A DNA stretch of 64,000 nt. It comes from Marnyiella aurantia. GTDB taxonomy: Bacteria > Bacteroidota > Bacteroidia > Flavobacteriales > Weeksellaceae. The notes under the pieces are model-generated. The model saw only the letters and a list, made by a program, of their open reading frames with translations. It was not told the DNA's origin and ran no database searches. Both the position numbers and the translations under genes were made by a program. Shown here in pieces: positions 10,101 through 17,049 of this stretch. The number at the start of each line of letters is the position of its first letter. The first letter of the stretch is position 1. The stretch spans positions 1,860,001 through 1,924,000 of the forward strand of contig NZ_CP059472.1 of the NCBI RefSeq assembly GCF_014041915.1. The letters are read 5' to 3'.

Positions 10101-10509
10101 CGCCTGTTTTATTCACGTTTACACGGCGACCTCCTGTGATTACCACCTCAGCGATATTCTCAGTCTTTTCGCCAAGTACCGGGTTCAGGGAAAAAGGTTG
10201 TCCCAGCTCCAGGTATACGTCCTCATATACGATAGGCGTATCACTACCTGAAACAATTTCTACACGGTACGGACCCCCAACACGCATGTTGGAAAGGTTG
10301 AACGCACCGGATGCATTTGCTGTTGCGCTGTAAACGGATCCGGAAGGAATGTGGGTAGCGGTAATCTTCGCACCTGAGCTTTCCTTCCCGTCACGTGACG
10401 TTACAATACCTGTCATGCTGCTGGTAGTAACCTGTGCATGTACAGTTCCATAACCTGCGAATGCTATGGCAGCAATCAGAACGGTTTTCTTCAAAGGATT
10501 AAAATTCAT
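7180..10509 (-). CDS. Oar-like TonB-dependent outer-membrane receptor
   Basis: The 1109-residue outer-membrane protein belongs to the Oar/OmpA-related TonB-dependent transporter group. It has a signal peptide ending ...GTVHAQ (residue 26). A carboxypeptidase-regulatory-like beta domain follows (about 27-115, starting VTTSSMTGIVTSRDG). A plug region comes next (about 118-240, with VVITGGRRVNV and the typical GAGINAVTKSGTNKFHG), then a long beta-barrel ending in an aromatic residue (MFGMKYSF). Oar proteins move large or peptide-like substrates across the outer membrane using TonB energy; the substrate here is not shown. There is no SusD partner next to it. A possible -7 box (TATTTTTG on the minus strand) is at 10543-10550 without a well-spaced -33 element. 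Confidence 0.93.
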   Translation of the reverse strand: MNFNPLKKTVLIAAIAFAGYGTVHAQVTTSSMTGIVTSRDGKESSGAKITATHIPSGSVYSATANASGAFNLSNMRVGGPYRVEIVSGSDTPIVYEDVYLELGQPFSLNPVLGEKTENIAEVVITGGRRVNVNKTGAATNVGLKQIQELPQASRSITEFTRLTPQANGNSFAGRDARYNNLQIDGANFNNGFGLSGNLLPGGSAQPISLDAIQEISVNIAPFDVTQSGFTGAGINAVTKSGTNKFHGSLYGYYNGKELNGWKINDNKLEKVSGGQMTNGFTIGGPLVQNKLFFFISAERETMTGANASGANLWKASQDGVSDPENNITRVKESDLIAVRDHLINRWGYDPGRYQGYANEAQQQGDKFLARLDWNISDKHKFAVRYNVLDGTSMQVANASSGPSPRSAWSRVSDRAMTFENGNFNVENKVQSLTAELNSTFNSSLSNKLLFTYSKIQDLRTTPSDTLFPFVDIWDGSPTGGNYISFGTELFSYLNDVINNNFSITNNLTYNVNKHTFTAGVAYEMQKFGNSYTRMGTGYYRYASVADFLTTGTPNEVAPIMFGITYPYANQDTYSRVNFGLGSAYLQDRIALTDRFNFTLGLRAELPFYQNELTANPAIDALELLDTDGNPTHYSSGSWPKSRVMLSPRLGFNYDTMGDRTLTLRGGTGIFSGRVPFVWLTNMPTNAGVLQNTVEPTSYSQVSGWINNVTFQPQDIYYHLNNVPAGAESVFIQSPKDGAPSTFALVDSDFRMPKVWRSSLGIDYRVPNSLLTISTDLLFTRDVNAVFQFGANRKPSTERMTYADRAYYPNTASYQYNTAIGANNATILTNTESKGYALSATIGANLRPWKGLSGSAFYTYSEAQEVTSNSGSNASSSWLASPVVDSPNQDFLSISNFAVPHRIVANVTYELKPTGTTIGVYYSGANQGRYSYYYSNDVNGDGLANDLLYIPTNTADMKFADITTGSGANTNVLFTAAQQREAFDQFITDNGLEEYRGQILPRNEFLLPWLNRVDVRLSQNLFSNMIQKGDKVQLTLDVINFGNMLNSDWGIQDTNVSSYGAAILGRTGALSPDPTFQMQRTGNELLSSSTRTVSSRFTTWSAMFGMKYSF

Positions 10510-10733
10510 ATCAAATAATTAGAGATTATTATTTCTGCGCTGCAAAAATAATCTTTAATTATTTAAGAAGTATTAACAAAGAATTAATTATTGAAAAATA
10601 AGATGCACGATGATGCAAGTACATGATGTACAGTATGGTAGAAAGCTATGACCTGATTAAAGTCATGTTATGCGCACCATAAGGCATTGCGTAATTAACA
10701 AAAAAATTAAAATATAGGGCGTCTGTATATAAT

Positions 10734-11597
10734 TTACTCCCGAACAGCTTTCAGGCTGAGGTCTATGTTGTGCGCCGAGTGCGTCAGAGCTCCGGCAGAA
10801 ATATAATCTACACCAGTTGCGGCTACCTTGTGAAGCATTTCTCTTGTGATGCCACCCGACGCTTCGCTCTCACACTTCCCGTTAATTAGTTCTACAGCCT
10901 TAGCCATTGTTTCCACATCCATATTATCGAGCATAATACGGTGAACGCCGGCTTTCAGTGCTTCTTCCACTTCCTCCAGATTCCGGGTCTCCACCTCGAT
11001 TTTAAGTGGCTTCTTCAGTTTCTTTACGTAATCCTTAGCCATTTTCACCGCATTGGTGATGCTGCCGTTATAATCGATGTGGTTGTCTTTCAGCATAATC
11101 ATATCGTACAGACCATACCGGTGATTGGTACCACCCCCGATGGCTACGGCCCATTTTTCACAGATGCGGAAATTGGGGGTGGTCTTCCTGGTGTCCAGTA
11201 ATTTCGTTTTTGTACCCAGCAGCCTGGAATCCCATTCGTGGGTCATAGTAGCAATGCCGCTCATTCGCTGCATGCAGTTCAGCACCAGCCTTTCTGTTGA
11301 AAGTATCGAACGTGCACTTCCTGTGACATAAAAAGCAATATCACCCACCTTTGCCTGTTGTCCGTCCTCAATCAGAACATCAACCTTAAGGTTTTTGTCG
11401 AATTGGTTAAAGATAATCTTAGCAAGTTCCACTCCTGCCAGAATGCAGTCTTCCTTTACCAGGAGTTTTGCTTTTTGCTGAAGATCCTTAGGAATGGTAG
11501 AAAGCGTAGAGTGGTCGCCATCCTGAATGTCTTCTTCCAGGGCGTTTTTAATAAAAATCTTAAGTGCTTCCTTGGTTACGTATGCCGGTTTTTTCAT
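10734..11597 (-). CDS. nadC: nicotinate-nucleotide pyrophosphorylase (quinolinate phosphoribosyltransferase)
   Basis: NadC turns quinolinate and PRPP into nicotinate mononucleotide, CO2 and pyrophosphate, the third step of de novo NAD synthesis. The 287-residue protein has the expected signatures: LNCMQRMSGIAT, DTRKTTPNFR with substrate-binding Arg/Lys, KDNHIDYNGS, IEVETRN and EASGGI with VDYISAGALTHS near the end. It begins 10 nt after nadB, so the two are co-transcribed, with the nitroreductase gene upstream. No terminator is visible after it. nadA is not in this window. Confidence 0.97.
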   Translation of the reverse strand: MKKPAYVTKEALKIFIKNALEEDIQDGDHSTLSTIPKDLQQKAKLLVKEDCILAGVELAKIIFNQFDKNLKVDVLIEDGQQAKVGDIAFYVTGSARSILSTERLVLNCMQRMSGIATMTHEWDSRLLGTKTKLLDTRKTTPNFRICEKWAVAIGGGTNHRYGLYDMIMLKDNHIDYNGSITNAVKMAKDYVKKLKKPLKIEVETRNLEEVEEALKAGVHRIMLDNMDVETMAKAVELINGKCESEASGGITREMLHKVAATGVDYISAGALTHSAHNIDLSLKAVRE

Positions 11598-11607
11598 GTT
11601 TATTATT

Positions 11608-13206
11608 TTAATCCTGAATGGTGAGCGGTTTCTTTTCCAGATCTTTATTGTAGAATGAGCCTTTGTTCTCCTTCATCTGAATGGAATGTTTGATGATGAG
11701 GTAGGATACATTCACCAGGTTTCGGAGTTCGGACAGTTGGGGCGAAAGGATGGAGTAGTTGTACAGTTCCGTAACAGCATCAAAGATTTCCTGCTGTTTC
11801 CTTTGCGCCAGCAGCAGTCGCTCATTACTTCGTACAATGCTTACCAGGTCACTCATCATCTCCTGAAGCTGGCGGCGCAGGTAGGTGATGATCACCATTT
11901 CGTCCATCATCTTCATGCCGGCTTCATTCCATTCCGGTACCGCTTTAAGGTCATCGAAGTTAAAATCGTTGATGGTAAGCAGTTCCACAGTCTTCAGTGC
12001 AGCTTTGTGACCGAATACCAAACCTTCCAGCAGCGAATTGGAAGCCAGTCGGTTGGCGCCATGGAGTCCGGAGTTGGTGCATTCGCCTACAGCGAATAGA
12101 TTTTTTATAGAACTTTGCCCGTCCCGGTCCACCTCAATTCCGCCCATCAGATAGTGGCAGGCCGGCACTACGGGAATAAGTTGTTTAAAGGGATCAATGC
12201 CTTCGCTCAGACATTTCTGGTAAATATTCGGGAAGTGTTCCACAAACTTTTCACGGTCCATTTCGCGGCAGTCCAGGCCTACATATTCATCTCCTGATAT
12301 CTTAAGTTCATTGTCGATGGCTCTGGCTACGATATCACGTGAGGCCAGTTCCTCGCGTTCGTCGTATTTATGCATGAATTTTTCGCCGTTTTTCAGACGA
12401 AGCTTGGCACCGTCGCCGCGCAGGGCTTCGGAAATAAGGAAAAGCATTCCGTCCCGTTTGGAGTACAGCGCCGTAGGATGGAACTGGTAATACTGCATAT
12501 TGGAAACTTTGCCGCGCGCACGGTGCACAAAGGCAATCCCGTCGCCGGTGGCAATTTCCGGATTGGTGGTGTTTTTATAAACGTGTCCCGCGCCGCCGGT
12601 GGCCACTAGGGTGATTTTGGCAGTGATTTTCTTTATTTTCTTGTGCTTCGCATCCAGAATATAGGCGCCGTAGCAGGAAATATCACCTTCTATAAGTTCT
12701 TTGCCGGGTACATGGTGCTGCGTAATCAGGTCGATGACATAATGGTGCGGCAGCATTTCAATATTTGCCGACTTGGTAATGTTCTCCAGCAAAGCCCGCT
12801 CAATTTCGGCACCGGTAATGTCTTTATGATGTACAATGCGGTTTTCGGTATGTCCGCCCTCGCGGCCTAATTTGAAATCGCCGCCCTTTTCCATGTCGAA
12901 GCGGGTTCCCCAGTCCACGAGTTCCTGAAAACGTTCCGGACCTTCGCTTATCACCATCTTCACAGTTTCCAGATTATTCTCACCGTCGCCGGCACGCATG
13001 GTATCGTCTATATGTTTCTGGAAATTATCCTTGTCGAAATCGGTAACTACGGCCAGTCCGCCCTGGGCGTATTTGGTATTGCTTTCGTCCTCATCGGCCT
13101 TCGTAACGATGATGATTTTGGCCTCAGGCATCCTTTCGGAAATTTTGATGGCGTAAGAAAGTCCCGAAATTCCGGAGCCAATGACAAGTACATCTGCTTT
13201 GATCAT
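11608..13206 (-). CDS. nadB: L-aspartate oxidase
   Basis: NadB is a flavoenzyme that oxidises aspartate to iminoaspartate, the first step of de novo NAD synthesis. The 532-residue protein opens with the FAD-binding loop VLVIGSGISGLSYA. It then has TKYAQGGLAVV, HHKDITGAEIE, YQFHPTALY, SEALRGDGAKL and GANRLASNSLLEGLVFG, all typical of NadB and separating it from succinate dehydrogenase flavoproteins. It is the middle gene of a tight unit: the nitroreductase ends 6 nt upstream and nadC starts 10 nt downstream. Confidence 0.97.
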   Translation of the reverse strand: MIKADVLVIGSGISGLSYAIKISERMPEAKIIIVTKADEDESNTKYAQGGLAVVTDFDKDNFQKHIDDTMRAGDGENNLETVKMVISEGPERFQELVDWGTRFDMEKGGDFKLGREGGHTENRIVHHKDITGAEIERALLENITKSANIEMLPHHYVIDLITQHHVPGKELIEGDISCYGAYILDAKHKKIKKITAKITLVATGGAGHVYKNTTNPEIATGDGIAFVHRARGKVSNMQYYQFHPTALYSKRDGMLFLISEALRGDGAKLRLKNGEKFMHKYDEREELASRDIVARAIDNELKISGDEYVGLDCREMDREKFVEHFPNIYQKCLSEGIDPFKQLIPVVPACHYLMGGIEVDRDGQSSIKNLFAVGECTNSGLHGANRLASNSLLEGLVFGHKAALKTVELLTINDFNFDDLKAVPEWNEAGMKMMDEMVIITYLRRQLQEMMSDLVSIVRSNERLLLAQRKQQEIFDAVTELYNYSILSPQLSELRNLVNVSYLIIKHSIQMKENKGSFYNKDLEKKPLTIQD

Positions 13207-13212
13207 GTTTTC

Positions 13213-13833
13213 CTATAAAAATTTAAACAGTTTATCGTCCGGCTTCCGTACTTTTTTCATGCGCTGAAAATCATCATCTTCGGCACGGTAGCCCAGCGCT
13301 AAGGTCACTGCTACTCCTTCAGCGCTGGTATCAAGCTTTAATATTTCTTCCAGAATATCTTTTTTGAAACCCTCCATGGGGCAGGTGTCCACATTTTCCA
13401 GCGCGGCGGCAAACATCAGGTTTCCCAGGACAATATAAGCCTGTTTCTCGGCCCATTGCTGTACTTCTATATTCTGAGTATAAGTTTCTATACCCCGGCG
13501 GAACATTTCCATACTTTCCACCGGAACTTCACGGACTTCAGATATATGACGGAAATAGCCGTCTACATAATGTCCGTCCACTACCTTTTTTGCTATGATA
13601 ACTACAAGGTGAGAGCAGGTCGAAATTTGCGAAGGATTATGAAATGCAGGAATAAGATTGCTTAACATCTCCTGACTTTCCACCACCAGAATCTTATATG
13701 GCTGCAGGCCCAGCGAACTAGCCGAGAGTTTCCCTGCCTCCAGAATATCCCTTATGGTCGCTTCCGCAACTTTTCTGTCAGGATTAAATTTTTTTACTGA
13801 ATAGCGCTTTTGCAAAGATTCAATATAGTTCAT
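13213..13833 (-). CDS. nitroreductase-family NAD(P)H-dependent oxidoreductase
   Basis: This is a 206-residue FMN enzyme of the NfsB-like nitroreductase family. It starts MNYIESLQKRYSVKKF, the usual RRSxRxF-type FMN-phosphate region, followed by KLSASSLGLQPYKILVV and a C-terminal ALGYRAEDD. The longer frame back to 13971 is not the gene: a -7 box (TATATTTG, minus strand) sits at 13838-13845, four nt before this ATG, which makes a leaderless start here likely. It heads the operon with nadB and nadC. The physiological substrate is unknown; quinones, nitro compounds or NAD(P)H-linked redox balance are possible. Confidence 0.9.
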   Translation of the reverse strand: MNYIESLQKRYSVKKFNPDRKVAEATIRDILEAGKLSASSLGLQPYKILVVESQEMLSNLIPAFHNPSQISTCSHLVVIIAKKVVDGHYVDGYFRHISEVREVPVESMEMFRRGIETYTQNIEVQQWAEKQAYIVLGNLMFAAALENVDTCPMEGFKKDILEEILKLDTSAEGVAVTLALGYRAEDDDFQRMKKVRKPDDKLFKFL

Positions 13834-13837
13834 GAAA

Positions 13838-13845
13838 CAAATATA
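13838..13845 (-). promoter_or_regulatory. -7 box of the nitroreductase-nadB-nadC operon
   Basis: On the minus strand this reads TATATTTG and lies exactly 4 nt before the ATG. It decides the start codon and predicts a leaderless transcript. No -33 TTG is seen at the usual distance. Confidence 0.5.
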
Positions 13846-13950
13846 GGAATTGAGGTGTAAGGAGCCGTTATAAAACAGATATTTTACAGGTGCGAATCGG
13901 GAATTTGTTAACTTAGACAACCGATTAAACAAGTACCGGCACCTTCTCCT

Positions 13951-14802
13951 ATGAGCACTTTCTTTTTCCACAAATTTTATTCCGTAACCGCCACCTTGCG
14001 CAATATTATGCTGTTATGTTTTATTATGTTCGTTTCAGTTTCTGTTAAAGCACAGATGAGTGAATTTTCAAAAATTGAAGTGAAGTATATGACCTCATTT
14101 CTGCGCGACACAGCCGACGTGACAAGTAAGAGGCAGGAAATAACGGTGTTGAGGGTTGGCGAAAACAAATCAATCTTTAAAAGTGAGATGAAGTTGGTTC
14201 GGGATTCCCTTTTAAACGAAAACGAAGCACAGGTTAAACGGGAGGTAGCAATGGGTCAGTTCACCTTACGGATGCCAGGAAATCTACCAAGGGTTGCCTT
14301 CAGACCGGAGGTCTACAGGTACGGAGAGAAGACCACTGTGTATGATCAGTTAAGCTTAGACGTGTATTCCTTTGACGCACCCAATTCGCTGAAATGGAAT
14401 ATCACGGCAGAGAAAAAAAAGATTGCAACCTACAACTGCCAGAAAGCGGTGGCGCGTTACGGCAATAGAGATATTATTGCCTGGTTTACCAACGAAATAC
14501 CAATGGACGAAGGTCCTTATACCTTCAAAGGGTTGCCGGGACTTGTGGTTGAAGTGTATGACTCTAAAAAACATTACCATTTCAGCCTGATCAGTGTGAG
14601 GCAATGGATGAAACGGATGACACCACCGCTGCGTAATGTAATACCAGCGACCTACGAACAATTCAGTAAAAAACGTCAGGAGTACCGCGACGATCCTACT
14701 GCTTACGTATCCCAAAACGGTATAAAGGTACCGGCACCAACTAAAGAACTGCGTGACCTTGCGCGAAGTAACCGTCAGCGGGATAATAACTTTCTCGATT
14801 AA
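13951..14802 (+). CDS. GLPGLI family protein, exported
   Basis: The 283-residue protein is recognised by the family signature in GPYTFKGLPGLVVEVYD (about residues 190-206). This Bacteroidota-only family has unknown function and is usually found as exported proteins. A signal peptide ends near ...MFVSVSVKAQ (about residue 35). If translation starts at the inner ATG at 14008 the signal peptide would have normal length, so the start is uncertain. Its stop codon directly abuts the stop codon of the convergent rnhA with no base between. Its role is unknown. Confidence 0.85.
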   Translation: MSTFFFHKFYSVTATLRNIMLLCFIMFVSVSVKAQMSEFSKIEVKYMTSFLRDTADVTSKRQEITVLRVGENKSIFKSEMKLVRDSLLNENEAQVKREVAMGQFTLRMPGNLPRVAFRPEVYRYGEKTTVYDQLSLDVYSFDAPNSLKWNITAEKKKIATYNCQKAVARYGNRDIIAWFTNEIPMDEGPYTFKGLPGLVVEVYDSKKHYHFSLISVRQWMKRMTPPLRNVIPATYEQFSKKRQEYRDDPTAYVSQNGIKVPAPTKELRDLARSNRQRDNNFLD

Positions 14803-15282
14803 TCAGAAAAGTCCACCGTCTTTCTGGCTTTCAAAATAAGCATCGACTTCCAGTACGGGTGACTGCGCGGCTTTTACGGCCAGCTGGTCGCAGATTTCGT
14901 TTTCCACATGTCCGGCATGACCCTTCACCCAGTGAAAAGTGGTTTTGTGTGTTTTCAGCAGCGGTACTAAACGGCGCCAAAGATCAGGGTTTTTAACGTT
15001 CTTGAATCCTTTCTTTATCCAACCGTAAATCCATTTCTGATTGATGGCATCGGAAACATATTTACTGTCGGTAAAGATGTGGATGTCATTGTCCGGCGAC
15101 TTCAGTTTTTCCAGCGCTACAATAACGGCCATAAGTTCCATACGGTTGTTGGTGGTTAGGCGGAAACCTTTGGAAAAACGCTTTTCGTAGTTCTTTTCCG
15201 GCACCTTCATCACAATACCGTAACCGCCCCTGCCGGGATTGCCGCTGCAGGCACCGTCTGTGTAGATTTCAATTCTCAGCAT
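14803..15282 (-). CDS. rnhA: ribonuclease HI
   Basis: RNase HI cuts the RNA strand of RNA-DNA hybrids during replication and R-loop removal. The 159-residue protein shows the four acidic catalytic residues: D9 (YTDGACSGNPG), E49 (NNRMEL), D72 (FTDSKYV) and D132 (NEICDQLA). The loop histidine H122 is in VKGHAGH. The basic-protrusion segment around WIKKGFKNVKNPDLW is present, as in E. coli RNase HI. It follows dnaB by 13 nt and is probably co-transcribed with it. Confidence 0.96.
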   Translation of the reverse strand: MLRIEIYTDGACSGNPGRGGYGIVMKVPEKNYEKRFSKGFRLTTNNRMELMAVIVALEKLKSPDNDIHIFTDSKYVSDAINQKWIYGWIKKGFKNVKNPDLWRRLVPLLKTHKTTFHWVKGHAGHVENEICDQLAVKAAQSPVLEVDAYFESQKDGGLF

Positions 15283-15295
15283 TTAATATCAGTTC

Positions 15296-16894
15296 CTAGA
15301 ATGCGAAATCGTCATCGTCGTCCAGATCGTTCATGGAGGAACCGGAAAGGCCTGAAACTCCGGAATTATCCGGCAGGTCAAAAGCCGCGCCCGGCTGGAT
15401 CGTTGTTTTGATCTTTTCAAAACCGCTGGGCTCGTCCTGCTGTCCGAAACTGGAAGGCTGATAGCCGTATCCGCCGCCACCAAACAAATCGAGGTCGGCA
15501 AACTTTGCGATATTTTTGTGGAAGGATAATCTAACATCCGCTGTGGCTCCGTTCCTGTGTTTTGCAATGATGAGTTCTGCCTGGTTTTCAGTGGGTGTTT
15601 CGGCGCCGTCTTCATCATTGTCCCAGGTGGCAATTTTATAATATTCCGGACGGAAAATAAAGGATACAATATCCGCATCCTGCTCAATCGCACCGGATTC
15701 ACGGAGATCCGAAAGCTGTGGTCTTTTTCCGGGTCTGGTCTCTACACTACGCGACAACTGCGACAGGGCGATCACAGGCACGTTCAGTTCCTTGGCGATG
15801 GCTTTCAGTGAACGGGAGATCATCGCAATCTCCTGTTCCCTGTTTCCGGCACCTTTTCCGGAGTTGGCAGTCATCAGCTGAAGGTAATCTACCATGATGA
15901 TCCTTACGCCATGCTGCATTACCAAACGGCGGCATTTTGCACGGAAGTCGAACACCGATAGTGACGGCGTTTCATCAATATAAAGCGGTGCATTCTCCAG
16001 AGCGGACACGTTGGAGAACAGTCTTTGCCATTCTTCATCACTCATCTGTCCCTTGCGGAGTTTTTCGGAAGATATACCGGTTTCCGAGGCAATCATACGT
16101 GTGATAAGCTGCACCGAAGCCATCTCCAGGGAGAAGAGCGCCATTGGAATGTCATGCTGAACGGCAATATTTCTGGCCATGGAAAGCAGGAAGGCGGTCT
16201 TACCCATCGCCGGACGCGCGGCAATAATGATAAGGTCGGAATTCTGCCAACCACCGGTTTCTTTATCGATATCGCGGAAGCCGGAGGGAATTCCGGAGAT
16301 CCCCTCTTTGTCCTTCAGTGATTTTATGGTTTCAATGGCCTGCTTTACCAGTGAGTTGGCGGTGTCGAAACCTTTCTTGATAGTACCGTTGGTGATTTCA
16401 AAAAAACTCTGTTCGGCTTTGTCCAGCAATTCAAATACATCTGTTGTTTCCTTGTAGGAACTGTCTATTACGTTTGCTGAGACATTGATGAGGCTTCGCA
16501 GGATATATTTCTCCAGAATAACCCGAACGTGGTATTCTATATGCGCACTTGAAGATACGCCCAGAGTGAGTTCGATAATATAATGGTCACCACCGACCTG
16601 TCCCAGTTTTTCGGCTTTCTTCAGTTCGTTGATTACGGTCACCATATCCACAGGGTGGTTTTCCAGATACATTTTCTGGATCGCTTCAAAAATCGTCTGA
16701 TGCCGTGGGTCATAAAAGACATCAGGTTGCAGCAGGTCTATGGAATAATCCAGACCTTTCTTGTCTATAAGGAAGGTGCCAATGACCAAACGTTCAAAAT
16801 CCAGGGCATTAGGAGGCATTTTACCGTCGGAAATAGAAAGTTCGCGGGCAAAATTACCGTGTATAAGAGAGGATAAGGTTTCTTTTTGAGCCAT
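15296..16894 (-). CDS. dnaB: replicative DNA helicase DnaB
   Basis: DnaB is the hexameric helicase that unwinds DNA at the replication fork. The 532-residue protein has an N-terminal primase-interacting domain (about 28-170) and a RecA-like ATPase domain. Walker A is ARPAMGKT (226-233), followed by FSLEMASVQL, the Walker B region IIMVDYLQLM and the C-terminal ESGAIEQDADIVSFIFRPE. The acidic tail (DLDDDDDFAF) resembles single-stranded-DNA mimics but is otherwise ordinary. There is no intein. A -7 box lies 4 nt before the ATG. Confidence 0.97.
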   Translation of the reverse strand: MAQKETLSSLIHGNFARELSISDGKMPPNALDFERLVIGTFLIDKKGLDYSIDLLQPDVFYDPRHQTIFEAIQKMYLENHPVDMVTVINELKKAEKLGQVGGDHYIIELTLGVSSSAHIEYHVRVILEKYILRSLINVSANVIDSSYKETTDVFELLDKAEQSFFEITNGTIKKGFDTANSLVKQAIETIKSLKDKEGISGIPSGFRDIDKETGGWQNSDLIIIAARPAMGKTAFLLSMARNIAVQHDIPMALFSLEMASVQLITRMIASETGISSEKLRKGQMSDEEWQRLFSNVSALENAPLYIDETPSLSVFDFRAKCRRLVMQHGVRIIMVDYLQLMTANSGKGAGNREQEIAMISRSLKAIAKELNVPVIALSQLSRSVETRPGKRPQLSDLRESGAIEQDADIVSFIFRPEYYKIATWDNDEDGAETPTENQAELIIAKHRNGATADVRLSFHKNIAKFADLDLFGGGGYGYQPSSFGQQDEPSGFEKIKTTIQPGAAFDLPDNSGVSGLSGSSMNDLDDDDDFAF

Positions 16895-16898
16895 GGTG

Positions 16899-16906
16899 CA
16901 AAGATA
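16899..16906 (-). promoter_or_regulatory. -7 box of dnaB-rnhA
   Basis: On the minus strand this reads TATCTTTG, 4 nt before the dnaB ATG. A leaderless transcript is likely. No convincing -33 element was found. Confidence 0.5.
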
Positions 16907-17002
16907 GTTTTTTTGCGATGTCTAAGATGTGTGATTAACTAACATAGAAGAGTATTAAGGGTCAAAAGACTGTATATGAATGCTTTCCTTTGTTGATAAA
17001 AA

Positions 17003-17029
17003 AATCACCCCGCGGTTTGCGGGGTGATT
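17003..17029 (-). terminator. Terminator of the T9SS type B protein operon
   Basis: A perfect 11-bp GC-rich stem (17003-17013 with 17019-17029) has a 5-nt loop and a T7 run on the minus strand. It begins 20 nt past the stop codon. Confidence 0.9.
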
Positions 17030-17049
17030 CAGAATTTATTGAAATTTTG

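Noticed and set aside
13834-13971. N-terminal extension of the nitroreductase (46 extra residues)
   Set aside because: The extension is arginine-rich and unlike the family, and a -7 box lies directly before the inner ATG.
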